A stretch of DNA of 64,000 nucleotides, taken from the NCBI RefSeq assembly GCF_030519375.1, contig NZ_JAUMKB010000003.1, positions 62,001-126,000 on the forward strand, written 5' to 3'. Every line of letters begins with the position of its first letter. Position 1 is the first letter of the stretch. Below the pieces are notes generated by a model. It was given only the letters and a program-made list of their open reading frames with translations. It did no database searches and had not been told where the DNA came from. The translations under genes were made by a program, and so were the position numbers. Positions 43,473 through 51,680 of this stretch are shown here, one piece after another. The stretch is from Mucilaginibacter tolerans (GTDB lineage: Bacteria > Bacteroidota > Bacteroidia > Sphingobacteriales > Sphingobacteriaceae).

Positions 43473-43784
43473 TTACATGGCTATATCTTTACCCTGGCGG
43501 GGATCCTCGGGTAATATCTCCATCTCGGGGCAATGAATGTAATCGGCATACCATTGTATAGCTTCCACAATATCTACTGCATCATCAGAAGCGATACCTA
43601 TTGTTTCAAAGGCATATAGCCCATCATTGCATTGTCCGTATAACTGTATTTCGCCTGCATCATGATGAAATTCCTCTTTACCAAGGCAAAACACCCTGAC
43701 TTTTAAATCAGTATCTCTTGAATGGATCACGTCCCGGCAGGAATTGCTGGGATCAGTAGCCAATAAATATACATTCTGAGCCAT
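43473..43784 (-). CDS. hypothetical protein
   Basis: A 103-residue cytoplasmic protein, acidic, with four Cys (including SCRDV, FCLGK, QCNDG, HCPEM). No known domain recognised. It is upstream of the GreA-like gene on the same strand with a gap of 33 bases, so the two may be co-transcribed. Confidence 0.6.
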   Translation of the reverse strand: MAQNVYLLATDPSNSCRDVIHSRDTDLKVRVFCLGKEEFHHDAGEIQLYGQCNDGLYAFETIGIASDDAVDIVEAIQWYADYIHCPEMEILPEDPRQGKDIAM

Positions 43785-43903
43785 GTTTAGGTAAACAGTT
43801 TTGTGAGGATTTGGTTTTTCACTAAGTAATTAAAGCAATAGCATAATATTTATTACATAAGCAAAAATATATAGAACACGCTCAAAAAAACGAATCAGCA
43901 TTT

Positions 43904-43948
43904 AAATAAAAACAGCCCCGGCAGTTTGTTTTAGGCCGTCGGGGCTGC
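43904..43948 (-). terminator. rho-independent terminator of kup
   Basis: On the - strand CAGCCCCG (43947-43940) pairs with CGGGGCTG (43920-43913) with a further partial pairing inside, followed by TTTTTATTT. It lies about 75 bases after the kup stop. The rest of the 43785-44022 gap shows nothing. Confidence 0.85.
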
Positions 43949-44022
43949 ATATGATGCTTGTAAATTATTATACCCAAAATAATTATGTATGATTTCGGGA
44001 TAACTATTATTAGAAAATATTT

Positions 44023-46014
44023 TTAATATGATTCGCCTCTGTAGTGCGATACCGGGTCGACCCGTTTTAAAACAATATTGCTAACCGGCTTAACAATAAG
44101 GGGTATCTTTTCTACGCGCGTTTCGCTGGTATCTAAACCAAAGGCTTTTGCCTCGCTTTGAGCCAGTTTTTTTATTGCAAAATAACTGTTCAGGATAAAT
44201 CCTTCAGCAACGCTAAACTCATTATTATAAGAAAGGAATTTCTCGATGATCACAAACTGGAAGTCGGCAGCCATATGGAATTTTTTCAACGACTCATAGC
44301 GGCTAAGAATGTCCAGCTCATTGCGCGATACCATATCCTCAACTACCTTCCTGAACAATACATTCACACGCGGCTGTATCCTAAACCCTAAACGAAATTC
44401 CACTCTAATCACTTTACCCTCTTCAATTTCCTCTACACTATACTCCATAGTATACGGGTCATCCATACGCTCGATATGCAGGAACCAGTAAATATCCGCA
44501 CGCTTCGGCTTGCGGCTAAAGATCGAATACATTACTTTTTGCTCTATCTGTTTGCTGTTGTTTGCCTTAGTCAGGTAGATCAGATGCGTTGCATATTTTG
44601 ACACTCCTTCGTCCCCGCTCAATGCTTTCAGCAATGGAATCTGATCCTTCAAATCGATAAAGTGCAGGAAGCGGTTATTTATTTTACGTGCTCTGTACCA
44701 TACATACATAGTAAATATCAAACCAAACTCAAATACCAGGAAGAATAACCTCTTGAGGATTTTAACCGAGTTTGCCAGGAAGAAAGAGAACTCTACGGTA
44801 ACGAATACACAAAGTATGATAGTCACTATCCAGATAGGCCAGTGTCTTTTAAAACGCATATAATAATACATCAGGATAGTGGTCATCAGCATGGCGATGG
44901 TGATAGAAAAACCATAAGCTGCAGTCATAGCCGAGGATGTCTGGAAGTATAAAATCACCGCCACACAACCAAAACACAAAACCCAGTTAATAGCAGGAAT
45001 GTAAATTTGTCCGCGAATATTCGATGGGTATTTAACCGTAATACGCGGCCAGAAATTCATGCTTATTGCTTCACTTATCAAGGTAAAAGAGCCGCTTATC
45101 AATGCCTGGCTGGCGATGATGGTGGCAAAGGTTGCTATGATTACACTCGGTATTAAAAATGTATGCGGCACAATAGCATAGAATGGGTTGACCAATGCAA
45201 AGTTCGGACGTATTGTCTGTGAAAGCACCCATGCACCCTGGCCAAAATAATTTAGCAGCAGGCTGATTTTCACAAATATCCATGCCATCTGGATATTTTT
45301 GCGCCCGCAGTGACCTAAATCTGAGTACAGTGCTTCGGCACCTGTTGTACATAAAAAAACAGCGCCCAAAAGCCAGAAACCGTTCGGGTGGGTAATCAAC
45401 ATCCGGATGCCGTAGTACGGGCTTAACGCTTGCAGTATACCCAGGTTATGCGATATCTGTATACCGCCAAGTGTCCCGATCATCAAAAACCAAATAAGCA
45501 TAACAGGGCCAAACGCTGCACCTACCACCTTTGTACCAAACTGCTGAAAAAAGAACAACAGGAGTATAATACCAATAACAATACCTATAATTAGCCAGCT
45601 GCCGGGCACCATGATATTGGCCAATTTTGGAACCTGACCTAGACCTTCAATAGCTGATGCCACAGAGATGGGCGGTGTAATAATACCATCAGCAAGCAAA
45701 GTACCGGCACCAATTATAGCGGGTATAGCCAGCCATTTTCCATAGCGGCGCACTAAAGCGTAGAGCGAAAATATGCCGCCTTCACCGTGGTTATCTGCCT
45801 GCAGGGTGATTACAATATATTTGAAAGTAGTTTGGAGCGTAAGCGTCCAAAAAACGCATGAAAGACACCCAAAAACAAAATCCTTCGATGACGTGCCGCC
45901 TTCCTGCAACAGTGTCTGAAATGTGTAAAGGGGGGACGTTCCAATATCTCCGAAGATGATTCCGAGGGTGATTAGCAGCCCTGCTGCCGAAACTTTTTTA
46001 AGATGGGGATTCAT
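44023..46014 (-). CDS. kup: KUP/HAK/KT family potassium transporter
   Basis: A 663-residue K+ uptake protein. It begins with the family signature ALGIIFGDIGTSPLYTFQ-like segment (TLGIIFGDIGTSPLYTFQTL), includes DNHGEGGIFSLYALVRRYGK and TGAEALYSDLGHCGRKNIQ, has about twelve membrane segments in the first 450 residues, and ends with a cytoplasmic domain of about 200 residues. Length is typical. Single gene with its own promoter and terminator. Confidence 0.95.
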   Translation of the reverse strand: MNPHLKKVSAAGLLITLGIIFGDIGTSPLYTFQTLLQEGGTSSKDFVFGCLSCVFWTLTLQTTFKYIVITLQADNHGEGGIFSLYALVRRYGKWLAIPAIIGAGTLLADGIITPPISVASAIEGLGQVPKLANIMVPGSWLIIGIVIGIILLLFFFQQFGTKVVGAAFGPVMLIWFLMIGTLGGIQISHNLGILQALSPYYGIRMLITHPNGFWLLGAVFLCTTGAEALYSDLGHCGRKNIQMAWIFVKISLLLNYFGQGAWVLSQTIRPNFALVNPFYAIVPHTFLIPSVIIATFATIIASQALISGSFTLISEAISMNFWPRITVKYPSNIRGQIYIPAINWVLCFGCVAVILYFQTSSAMTAAYGFSITIAMLMTTILMYYYMRFKRHWPIWIVTIILCVFVTVEFSFFLANSVKILKRLFFLVFEFGLIFTMYVWYRARKINNRFLHFIDLKDQIPLLKALSGDEGVSKYATHLIYLTKANNSKQIEQKVMYSIFSRKPKRADIYWFLHIERMDDPYTMEYSVEEIEEGKVIRVEFRLGFRIQPRVNVLFRKVVEDMVSRNELDILSRYESLKKFHMAADFQFVIIEKFLSYNNEFSVAEGFILNSYFAIKKLAQSEAKAFGLDTSETRVEKIPLIVKPVSNIVLKRVDPVSHYRGESY

Positions 46015-46042
46015 ATAAAACTAATGGGGCATTAAAAGCGCG

Positions 46043-46073
46043 CAAATGTATTTAATATACTTATTACAAGCAA
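46043..46073 (-). promoter_or_regulatory. kup promoter
   Basis: On the - strand TTG (46073-46071), a 20-base spacer and TACATTTG (46050-46043) match the Bacteroidota promoter pattern exactly, about 28 bases before the kup ATG. Confidence 0.62.
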
Positions 46074-46263
46074 GTTAATTATTGCGATTTTCTAAAATAG
46101 TCGTATAAATCTCCGGATTTATGTCAAAAAAACAGCCGATAAATTATTAATTAAATAATTACAATGGCATGATAAAGGCTAAAAATATCAATTGCAAAAA
46201 AGCAACGCGAGGATATTGAAATTTTGATAAATCTTTGTAATTCAAAAAAACCAAGGATTCCGC

Positions 46264-46710
46264 TTATTTTTTTAATGCAGCTTCGCCAAAGCGGATCAGA
46301 TCAGGCGCTTTGATATAGCCTACTGTACCCAAAACAGCGTCGCCTTTTGAATTAAAAATGATGAGTGTCGGATATGCCTGCATACCCCACTGTGAAGCAA
46401 GCTTCGGGCCTACACCTTTTTCCATATCAATAGCAATATTGATGAAATTCTTATTATAGAACTCAGCTGCTTTTTTGTTTTTAAAAGTAGTGGCTTTAAG
46501 CATCTTACACGGGCCACACCAGGTAGCATAAGCATCTACAAATATGTATTTATGTTGCGCCGCAGCTTGTTTCAGAGCTTCCTGCCAATTGTCTTCAATA
46601 AAAACAATCTGTGAGCTATCTATATTTTGATCTTGCGCCTTTGCAACAGTGTGAGAAATCATCATTAACAAAAAGGCAGTAATTCCCAGGAGTAGTTTTC
46701 TATACTTCAT
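46264..46710 (-). CDS. secreted thioredoxin family protein
   Basis: A 148-residue thioredoxin-fold protein with signal peptide (LLLGITAFLLMMISHTVAKA) and an intact WCGPC active site (64-68) in VDAYATWCGPCKM. The cis-proline region is AYPTLIIFNSKGD. Likely a periplasmic thiol reductase or disulfide-handling protein. It follows the DUF6600 gene on the same strand but is separated from it by a strong terminator, so its own promoter must overlap that region. Confidence 0.9.
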   Translation of the reverse strand: MKYRKLLLGITAFLLMMISHTVAKAQDQNIDSSQIVFIEDNWQEALKQAAAQHKYIFVDAYATWCGPCKMLKATTFKNKKAAEFYNKNFINIAIDMEKGVGPKLASQWGMQAYPTLIIFNSKGDAVLGTVGYIKAPDLIRFGEAALKK

Positions 46711-46723
46711 CTTCCATTAAGTG

Positions 46724-46766
46724 CATAAAAATAGCACATATACTTTTACGTGTATATGTGCTATTT
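46724..46766 (-). terminator. strong hairpin terminator of the DUF6600 gene
   Basis: AAATAGCACATATAC (46729-46743) and its exact complement (46752-46766) form a 15-base perfect stem with an eight-base loop; on the - strand the stem is followed by a T-rich run. It lies 13 bases after the DUF6600 stop and 14 bases before the thioredoxin start. Confidence 0.85.
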
Positions 46767-46778
46767 GTTCTTTAAATA

Positions 46779-48557
46779 TTATCGATGCTGTTCATCTGGC
46801 CGTCGTTCGCGTTGTGGGGGCTGCTGGCGTTGCTGTTGTTGGCGTTGTTGTTCAGCCTGTTGCTGACGCTGTTGCTGCATTTGCTGTTGGCGTTGTTGAG
46901 CTTGCTGAGCCTGCTGCTGTTGGCGTTGCTGCTGCATTTGTTGCTGGCGCTGCTGAGCTTGTTGCGCCTGTTGCTGTTGACGCTGTTGTTGCATCTGCTG
47001 CTGGCGTTGTTGAGCTTGCTGCTGTGCCTGCTGTTGCATTTGCTGCTGACGTTGCTGAGCCTGCTGCTGCGCCTGTTGTTGACGCTGTTGATCAACTTGC
47101 TGTTGACGCTGTTGAGCTTGTTGCTGCACGCGTTGCTGATCTGCTTGCTGCTGTTGCTGACGTTGTTGGTCAGCCTGTTGCTGCCTTTGTTGTTGCTGGC
47201 GCTGTTGATCAGCCTGCTGTTGACGCTGTTGCTGCACCCGCTGTTGATCAGCCTGTTGCTGTCTTTGCTGTTGCTGGCGCTGTTGATCAGCCTGCTGTTG
47301 ACGCTGTTGCTGTACTCGCTGTTGGTCAGTCTGTTGCTGCCTTTGTTGTTGCTGGCGCTGTTGATCGGCTTGTTGCTGGCGCTGTTGCGGCGCTTGCTGC
47401 TGGTCAGCCTGTTGCTGCTGGCCAGTCGGTTGTTGTCTTTGTTGCTGCCGGCGCTGCTGATCAACTGGTTGTTGACGTTGTTGCTGCGCGCGTTGCTGCT
47501 CTGCTTGTTGCTGTTGGCCGCGATTCACATTGGGTTGATTAGGCCTGTAAGCTTCGGGGCGGCTATTAGGTTGCGCCTGGCTGGGCTGAGCACCGTTCGG
47601 GCGATTTGGCTCGGGGCGATTAGCTGGCTGATTAGGAGCCGGCCTGTTGCTGTTTACACGCACCACCTTATTATCGGGTGTATTACTGCGGGCTACGGTA
47701 GCGAGGCGCGCAGCAGCAACATGATTAAAGCCCCCGCCATTAGCAATTCGCTCATTAGGATGCTGATTCCTGTAAGCATTGGCATCCACTACCCGTGCAG
47801 GGCGTGCATCCTGGGTTCTTTGTACAGCAGGGCGATAGATATTTACCGTATTACGCGACACACTTGCAACACCCGGCCTGCTGGCATTATTAATATTGTA
47901 TACCCTCACATTATTATTGCGGGTAACTTGCCTGATCTCCTGCACACGCGGACCACTTATATAGGTGACATTATTTTTAACATAAGTATTATTAATTACT
48001 GTAGTGTTATGAATAATTGTTACCGAACGTTCACGTGGCACATAATAGTTATATATGGCCGGGCTGGTGATGTAAGCCTGTGGCGCGCATGTCCAGTAAT
48101 AATCCGGCGCGTCATAACCACCGCCGATAGATATGCTGATACTAATACCTGGCCTTAAAGGCGCCCATCCATAATAGCCACCTCCATGACGCCAGCACAC
48201 CCATGCTGGTGCCCATTCGTGGCCCGGTATCCATTCCCAACCATAATAATCATCATAACGCCAGCGGCCATAGTGGAATGGCGCCCAGCCCCATTCGTAA
48301 TCGGATACCCAGGTATTGCCATAATCGGTTATTACCCAGTGCCCGCGTGTTGCATACGGCCTAAAGTCGCCGCCTACGTCCGGCACCCAAACTTCGCCAT
48401 ATTCCGGGTCACTCACCCATGTACCGTAAGGCTGCAGTTCGTCGTAGAATTCCTGATCAGAAATATAGCCCCCCTGGGCCATACTTTTGCCGGGGACTAC
48501 CAGTGATAACAGCATCACCAGTAAACCAACTCCCCATAATTTATTTAAACTTTTCAT
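46779..48557 (-). CDS. DUF6600-type secreted protein with glutamine-rich repeat region
   Basis: A 592-residue exported protein. Signal peptide ends GKSMAQ; residues about 30-200 are the Trp/Tyr-rich DUF6600 region (FYDELQPYGTWVSDPEYGEV, YEWGWAPFHYGRWRYDD, HEWAPAWVCWRHGGGYYGW). A Val/Asn-rich part follows, then from about residue 340 to the end a low-complexity region dominated by Gln with Arg, Ala and Asp (units like RQQQADQQR). Length of the Q region is about 240 residues. Function unknown; an envelope or extracellular matrix role is possible. The repeat DNA creates long empty frames on the other strand, which are not genes. Confidence 0.88.
   Translation of the reverse strand: MKSLNKLWGVGLLVMLLSLVVPGKSMAQGGYISDQEFYDELQPYGTWVSDPEYGEVWVPDVGGDFRPYATRGHWVITDYGNTWVSDYEWGWAPFHYGRWRYDDYYGWEWIPGHEWAPAWVCWRHGGGYYGWAPLRPGISISISIGGGYDAPDYYWTCAPQAYITSPAIYNYYVPRERSVTIIHNTTVINNTYVKNNVTYISGPRVQEIRQVTRNNNVRVYNINNASRPGVASVSRNTVNIYRPAVQRTQDARPARVVDANAYRNQHPNERIANGGGFNHVAAARLATVARSNTPDNKVVRVNSNRPAPNQPANRPEPNRPNGAQPSQAQPNSRPEAYRPNQPNVNRGQQQQAEQQRAQQQRQQPVDQQRRQQQRQQPTGQQQQADQQQAPQQRQQQADQQRQQQQRQQQTDQQRVQQQRQQQADQQRQQQQRQQQADQQRVQQQRQQQADQQRQQQQRQQQADQQRQQQQQADQQRVQQQAQQRQQQVDQQRQQQAQQQAQQRQQQMQQQAQQQAQQRQQQMQQQRQQQQAQQAQQRQQQMQQQRQQQQAQQAQQRQQQMQQQRQQQAEQQRQQQQRQQPPQRERRPDEQHR
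46800..47520 (-). repeat. glutamine-codon repeat region
   Basis: About 700 bases of imperfect tandem CAG/CAA-rich units encoding RQQQADQQR-like repeats, the 3' half of the DUF6600 gene. The codons CAA and CAG alternate, so the repeat is held at protein level and not as a simple DNA microsatellite. Likely variable in length between strains. Confidence 0.8.
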
Positions 48558-48735
48558 TAGATAGTAACTTTTTAAACTCGCGAAGCTATCTTATTCCAAT
48601 ACCGATAGCTTCATATTTCATATTATTATATCCTTTTTGATTTGATAAACTATAAAACGTTTAACCATATAATTGTTTTAACAAAATATATGCCCTTCCG
48701 TTACATTGGTGTGACCATTATTTTTTCACAAGAGC

Positions 48736-48764
48736 TTGATGTGGAGCATTAATTAATATTTTTG
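48736..48764 (+). promoter_or_regulatory. promoter of the 2OG-Fe(II) oxygenase gene
   Basis: TTG (48736-48738), an 18-base spacer and TATTTTTG (48757-48764) fit the Bacteroidota pattern, 22 bases before the ATG at 48787. Confidence 0.58.
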
Positions 48765-48786
48765 TGCCTCTCAATACATCATTACT

Positions 48787-49749
48787 ATGAACACAGTCCA
48801 TATTCCACGACTAGACCTGAATACCTATATTAACGGTACCCCTGAACAAAAGAAGCGCTTCTCAGATGATATCGGCAAAGCTTTTAATGATACCGGATTT
48901 GTTACTATCACCAATCATGGCTTAAGTAAAGAGCTGATAGACAAGCTATACCAGCAAGTGACAGATCTATTTAAACTACCTGAAGACATTAAATTAAAAT
49001 ACGAAAAGCCTGAACTGGCTGGTCAACGTGGATATACCAGCAAAGGCAAAGAAACCGCTAAAGGTTTTAAAGTGCCCGATCTGAAAGAGTTTTGGCAGAT
49101 CGGTCAGACTGTAACTGATCATGATCCGGTTAAAAATGAATATCCTGAGAACCTGACCGTAGCCGAACTCCCTGAATTTAACTCCACTACCCGCGAGGTG
49201 TATCAAAAACTGGAGGGTGCGGGTAAACATTTGTTGCGTGCTATTGCAGTTTATTTGGATCTGCCCGAAAATTATTTTGACGATAAAGTGCATAATGGCA
49301 ATTCAATCCTGCGCACGCTGCACTACTTCCCTATCGAAGACCCGGATGCATTGCCGCCTGATGCGGTGAGGGCCGGGGCTCATGAAGACATCAACCTGAT
49401 CACTTTATTGATTGGCGCCAGTGCCGATGGCCTTGAACTGCTTACCCGTGAAAATGAATGGTTCCCGGTTAAAGCACATGGCGAAGATGTAGTGGTAAAT
49501 GTGGGCGATATGCTGCAGCGCCTAACCAACAACAAACTGAGATCTACCACACATCGCGTAGTAAATCCACCGCCCGAGCAGATGAAGAATTCGCGTTACT
49601 CCGTTCCTTTCTTCCTTCACCCAAAATCAGATATGGACCTTACCTGTTTGGAATCGTGCATCGATACAGCGCATCCAAAGTTGTACAACGATATGACTGC
49701 GGGGGAGTATTTGGATGAAAGATTAAGAGAGATTGGGTTGAAAAAATAA
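48787..49749 (+). CDS. isopenicillin N synthase-like Fe(II)/2-oxoglutarate dioxygenase
   Basis: A 320-residue member of the IPNS family. Iron ligands H199 and D201 are in GAHEDINLITLL and H256 in STTHRVVNP; the oxoglutarate-binding Arg-x-Ser is in NSRYSVPFF. The N-terminal DIOX_N domain (FNDTGFVTITNHGL) is present. Substrate unknown; no biosynthetic cluster is adjacent, so the penicillin name is structural only. Single gene. Confidence 0.9.
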   Translation: MNTVHIPRLDLNTYINGTPEQKKRFSDDIGKAFNDTGFVTITNHGLSKELIDKLYQQVTDLFKLPEDIKLKYEKPELAGQRGYTSKGKETAKGFKVPDLKEFWQIGQTVTDHDPVKNEYPENLTVAELPEFNSTTREVYQKLEGAGKHLLRAIAVYLDLPENYFDDKVHNGNSILRTLHYFPIEDPDALPPDAVRAGAHEDINLITLLIGASADGLELLTRENEWFPVKAHGEDVVVNVGDMLQRLTNNKLRSTTHRVVNPPPEQMKNSRYSVPFFLHPKSDMDLTCLESCIDTAHPKLYNDMTAGEYLDERLREIGLKK

Positions 49750-49806
49750 GTTGACAGTTTGCGGCGGGCAGTTGGCAGATAAAATATTATGCCAGCTGCG
49801 AGCTGA

Positions 49807-50298
49807 CTACTTCTTCATTTCCTCATTGATAGCTCTCAGGAACTCATCAGCATGACGTGAGCCGATAATATATACCAGACCACCCCGATCGGTAAGGTGT
49901 ATAGCCTCGCTTCCGGAGGTATAAAAACGGATGGTACCTTTTTGGTGCAGGTTGTAAACCGGGTTATTCAGAAAATAACGGCTGTATTTACCTTTTTCTA
50001 CTTTAACAATACTGTTCAGGTCGATCTTTACCAGGCGGGTAGTCCATAAACCGTCTATCAATATACTTTGATTATATACCCGTGTGCGGAAATGCAGCAA
50101 AAAACCCATGATGATGGATATGATAATGATACCAAATCCCACCACCGCCAAAACCTCTGATTTATTCTGCTCATCCGAGAAAAAGTCGAAGGTATATGCT
50201 GCAAAACAGAATATAGCCAGCACCAGGCGGATGGTAACAGGTATCCACTCGCGGCCGAGGTATTGCTTCTCAACAAAAACTGGTTTTTCTGCTGTCAT
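49807..50298 (-). CDS. membrane protein with PH-like domain
   Basis: A 163-residue protein with two membrane helices near the N-terminus (VTIRLVLAIFCFAAYTFDFF, VVGFGIIIISIIMGFLLHF) and a C-terminal soluble part with PH-like strand pattern (SILIDGLWTTRLVKIDLNSI, AIHLTDRGGLVYIIGSR). Function unknown. Its ATG overlaps the tilS stop (ATGA), so translation is coupled to tilS. Confidence 0.72.
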   Translation of the reverse strand: MTAEKPVFVEKQYLGREWIPVTIRLVLAIFCFAAYTFDFFSDEQNKSEVLAVVGFGIIIISIIMGFLLHFRTRVYNQSILIDGLWTTRLVKIDLNSIVKVEKGKYSRYFLNNPVYNLHQKGTIRFYTSGSEAIHLTDRGGLVYIIGSRHADEFLRAINEEMKK

Positions 50299-51629
50299 AA
50301 TTTAAACAGTCCGAAGATAGTAACTTTTTTAGTTTTCGCTGTCACTTTATACCTCTCATCAGGCCGGTAGCCCCCTACCCAGATAATTTCTTCATTGCCA
50401 TTCACCAAAAGCGGAATCTGCGATTTCTCATGCAACGGCACTTTCTGATGTACAAAAAAATCACTTAATTTCTGCCTTGTTTTCATGCCAAGCGGGTGAA
50501 AATGATCGCCTTCGCGCCAATAACGAACGGTTAAGGGGTAGATCAGCAAATCTGTATCGATTGATACAGACATGGGATTATCTTTAATGATTAGCGGCGA
50601 ATCATCATGCAGGATATTCAACCGGTAATTGTTGAATTTTACTTCATGCTGATCTTTATTTATTGAAACAGATTGATTTGATAGGGCCTGTCTTTTCGCC
50701 AGGATCAGCTTATCACGGTCGAGCAACAGCATAAAAGCGGGTGATCCAAACACCCTCCCTGAATGTTTATCCAGCGAAGAAATTATATCCTCAACCGTAC
50801 TTTCGTTGAAGCCATATCCTTGTAGCAAACCATAAAACAGCAGAAACTGCGGATGGAGCTTTTTCACCTCATCTATACTAATATGAATATCTCCGCCATG
50901 AAAAATGAATATGGATTTTTTCAGTTCGCCCAACCTTTGCTCTAATAGGACTTCGAGACCGCGGAAATGTTTCAGGTTATGCTCAAAGGTATCTTCCAAC
51001 GCCGGGTTAAGCTCTTTTAGTTTGGGGATCACCTCTAACCTTATTTTATTGCGGGCATATTTAGCCGAACTGTTGGAGCTATCCTCTACATACTGCAAAT
51101 TCTCAGCCTTTACAATATCCTGTATATCATCACGTTTTAGGAACATTAAAGGACGCACTATCGACCCATTTTTAGGTAATATCCCGTGCAGACCGGCAAT
51201 GCCTGTCCCCCGTGTAAGGTTTAGCAATATAGTTTCGATGGTATCATTCTGATGATGCGCCAGGGCAATTACGTCGTAACCCGATTGTTGCGACACCTCT
51301 GCAAACCATTGATATCGCAGTTCACGGGCAGCCATTTGTATCGAGATTTTTTTTTCGGCGGCATATTTTTTGGTATCAAAGTTTATGGTATAAAATGGTA
51401 CGCCAAGTTTGCCCGCAATATCCTTTACAAACTGCTGATCGGACAAAGCTTCATCGCCCCTGAGCTGGAAATTGCAGTGGGCTATGCCGAAATTATAACC
51501 TACTGCTTTTAGAAGATGAACCATAACAACCGAGTCCATACCACCACTGACAGCCGCCAAAATGTTGCTGTCGCGATTAAACAAAGCATTTTTTTCAATA
51601 AAATCAATGAAATTTTTAACCGGCAGCAT
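50295..51629 (-). CDS. tilS: tRNA(Ile)-lysidine synthetase
   Basis: A 444-residue PP-loop ATPase that converts the wobble cytidine of tRNA-Ile2 to lysidine, an essential step for AUA decoding. PP-loop SGGMDS at 28-33, HCNFQLRGDEALSDQQFV, ALAHHQNDTIETILLNL and the C-terminal TilS domain (KTRQKLSDFFVHQKVP) are present. ATG 51629 (MLPVKNF) is preferred over an upstream alternative start because it stands exactly where the promoter box predicts transcription to begin. Confidence 0.94.
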   Translation of the reverse strand: MLPVKNFIDFIEKNALFNRDSNILAAVSGGMDSVVMVHLLKAVGYNFGIAHCNFQLRGDEALSDQQFVKDIAGKLGVPFYTINFDTKKYAAEKKISIQMAARELRYQWFAEVSQQSGYDVIALAHHQNDTIETILLNLTRGTGIAGLHGILPKNGSIVRPLMFLKRDDIQDIVKAENLQYVEDSSNSSAKYARNKIRLEVIPKLKELNPALEDTFEHNLKHFRGLEVLLEQRLGELKKSIFIFHGGDIHISIDEVKKLHPQFLLFYGLLQGYGFNESTVEDIISSLDKHSGRVFGSPAFMLLLDRDKLILAKRQALSNQSVSINKDQHEVKFNNYRLNILHDDSPLIIKDNPMSVSIDTDLLIYPLTVRYWREGDHFHPLGMKTRQKLSDFFVHQKVPLHEKSQIPLLVNGNEEIIWVGGYRPDERYKVTAKTKKVTIFGLFKL

Positions 51630-51632
51630 CAC

Positions 51633-51662
51633 CAAAATTATTAATTTAATAACCCCATCCAA
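51633..51662 (-). promoter_or_regulatory. tilS promoter, box abutting the start codon
   Basis: On the - strand TTG (51662-51660), a 19-base spacer and TAATTTTG (51640-51633) match the pattern exactly. The box ends only three bases before the tilS ATG, so the transcript would be leaderless or nearly so. Confidence 0.6.
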
Positions 51663-51667
51663 AAAAC

Positions 51668-51675
51668 TAATTTTG
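51668..51675 (+). promoter_or_regulatory. -7 box of the OstA-like gene
   Basis: TAATTTTG ends five bases before the GTG start at 51681. It faces the tilS box of the same sequence, 27 bases away on the other strand. No TTG element is seen on this side. Confidence 0.5.
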
Positions 51676-51680
51676 CGCCC

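Noticed and set aside
46800..47520. Repeat region considered as CRISPR or microsatellite
   Set aside because: Units are imperfect, in-frame Gln codons inside a coding sequence with no spacers; codons alternate between CAA and CAG.
46721..48158. Two very long open frames on the + strand (up to about 457 codons), Leu- or Ala/Val-rich
   Set aside because: They are mirror frames of the CAG/CAA-rich repeat of the DUF6600 gene. Composition is a direct consequence of the repeat, with no signal or domain of their own.
48787..49749. Beta-lactam biosynthesis from the isopenicillin N synthase similarity
   Set aside because: No ACV synthetase or related genes are near; only the broad dioxygenase family can be claimed.
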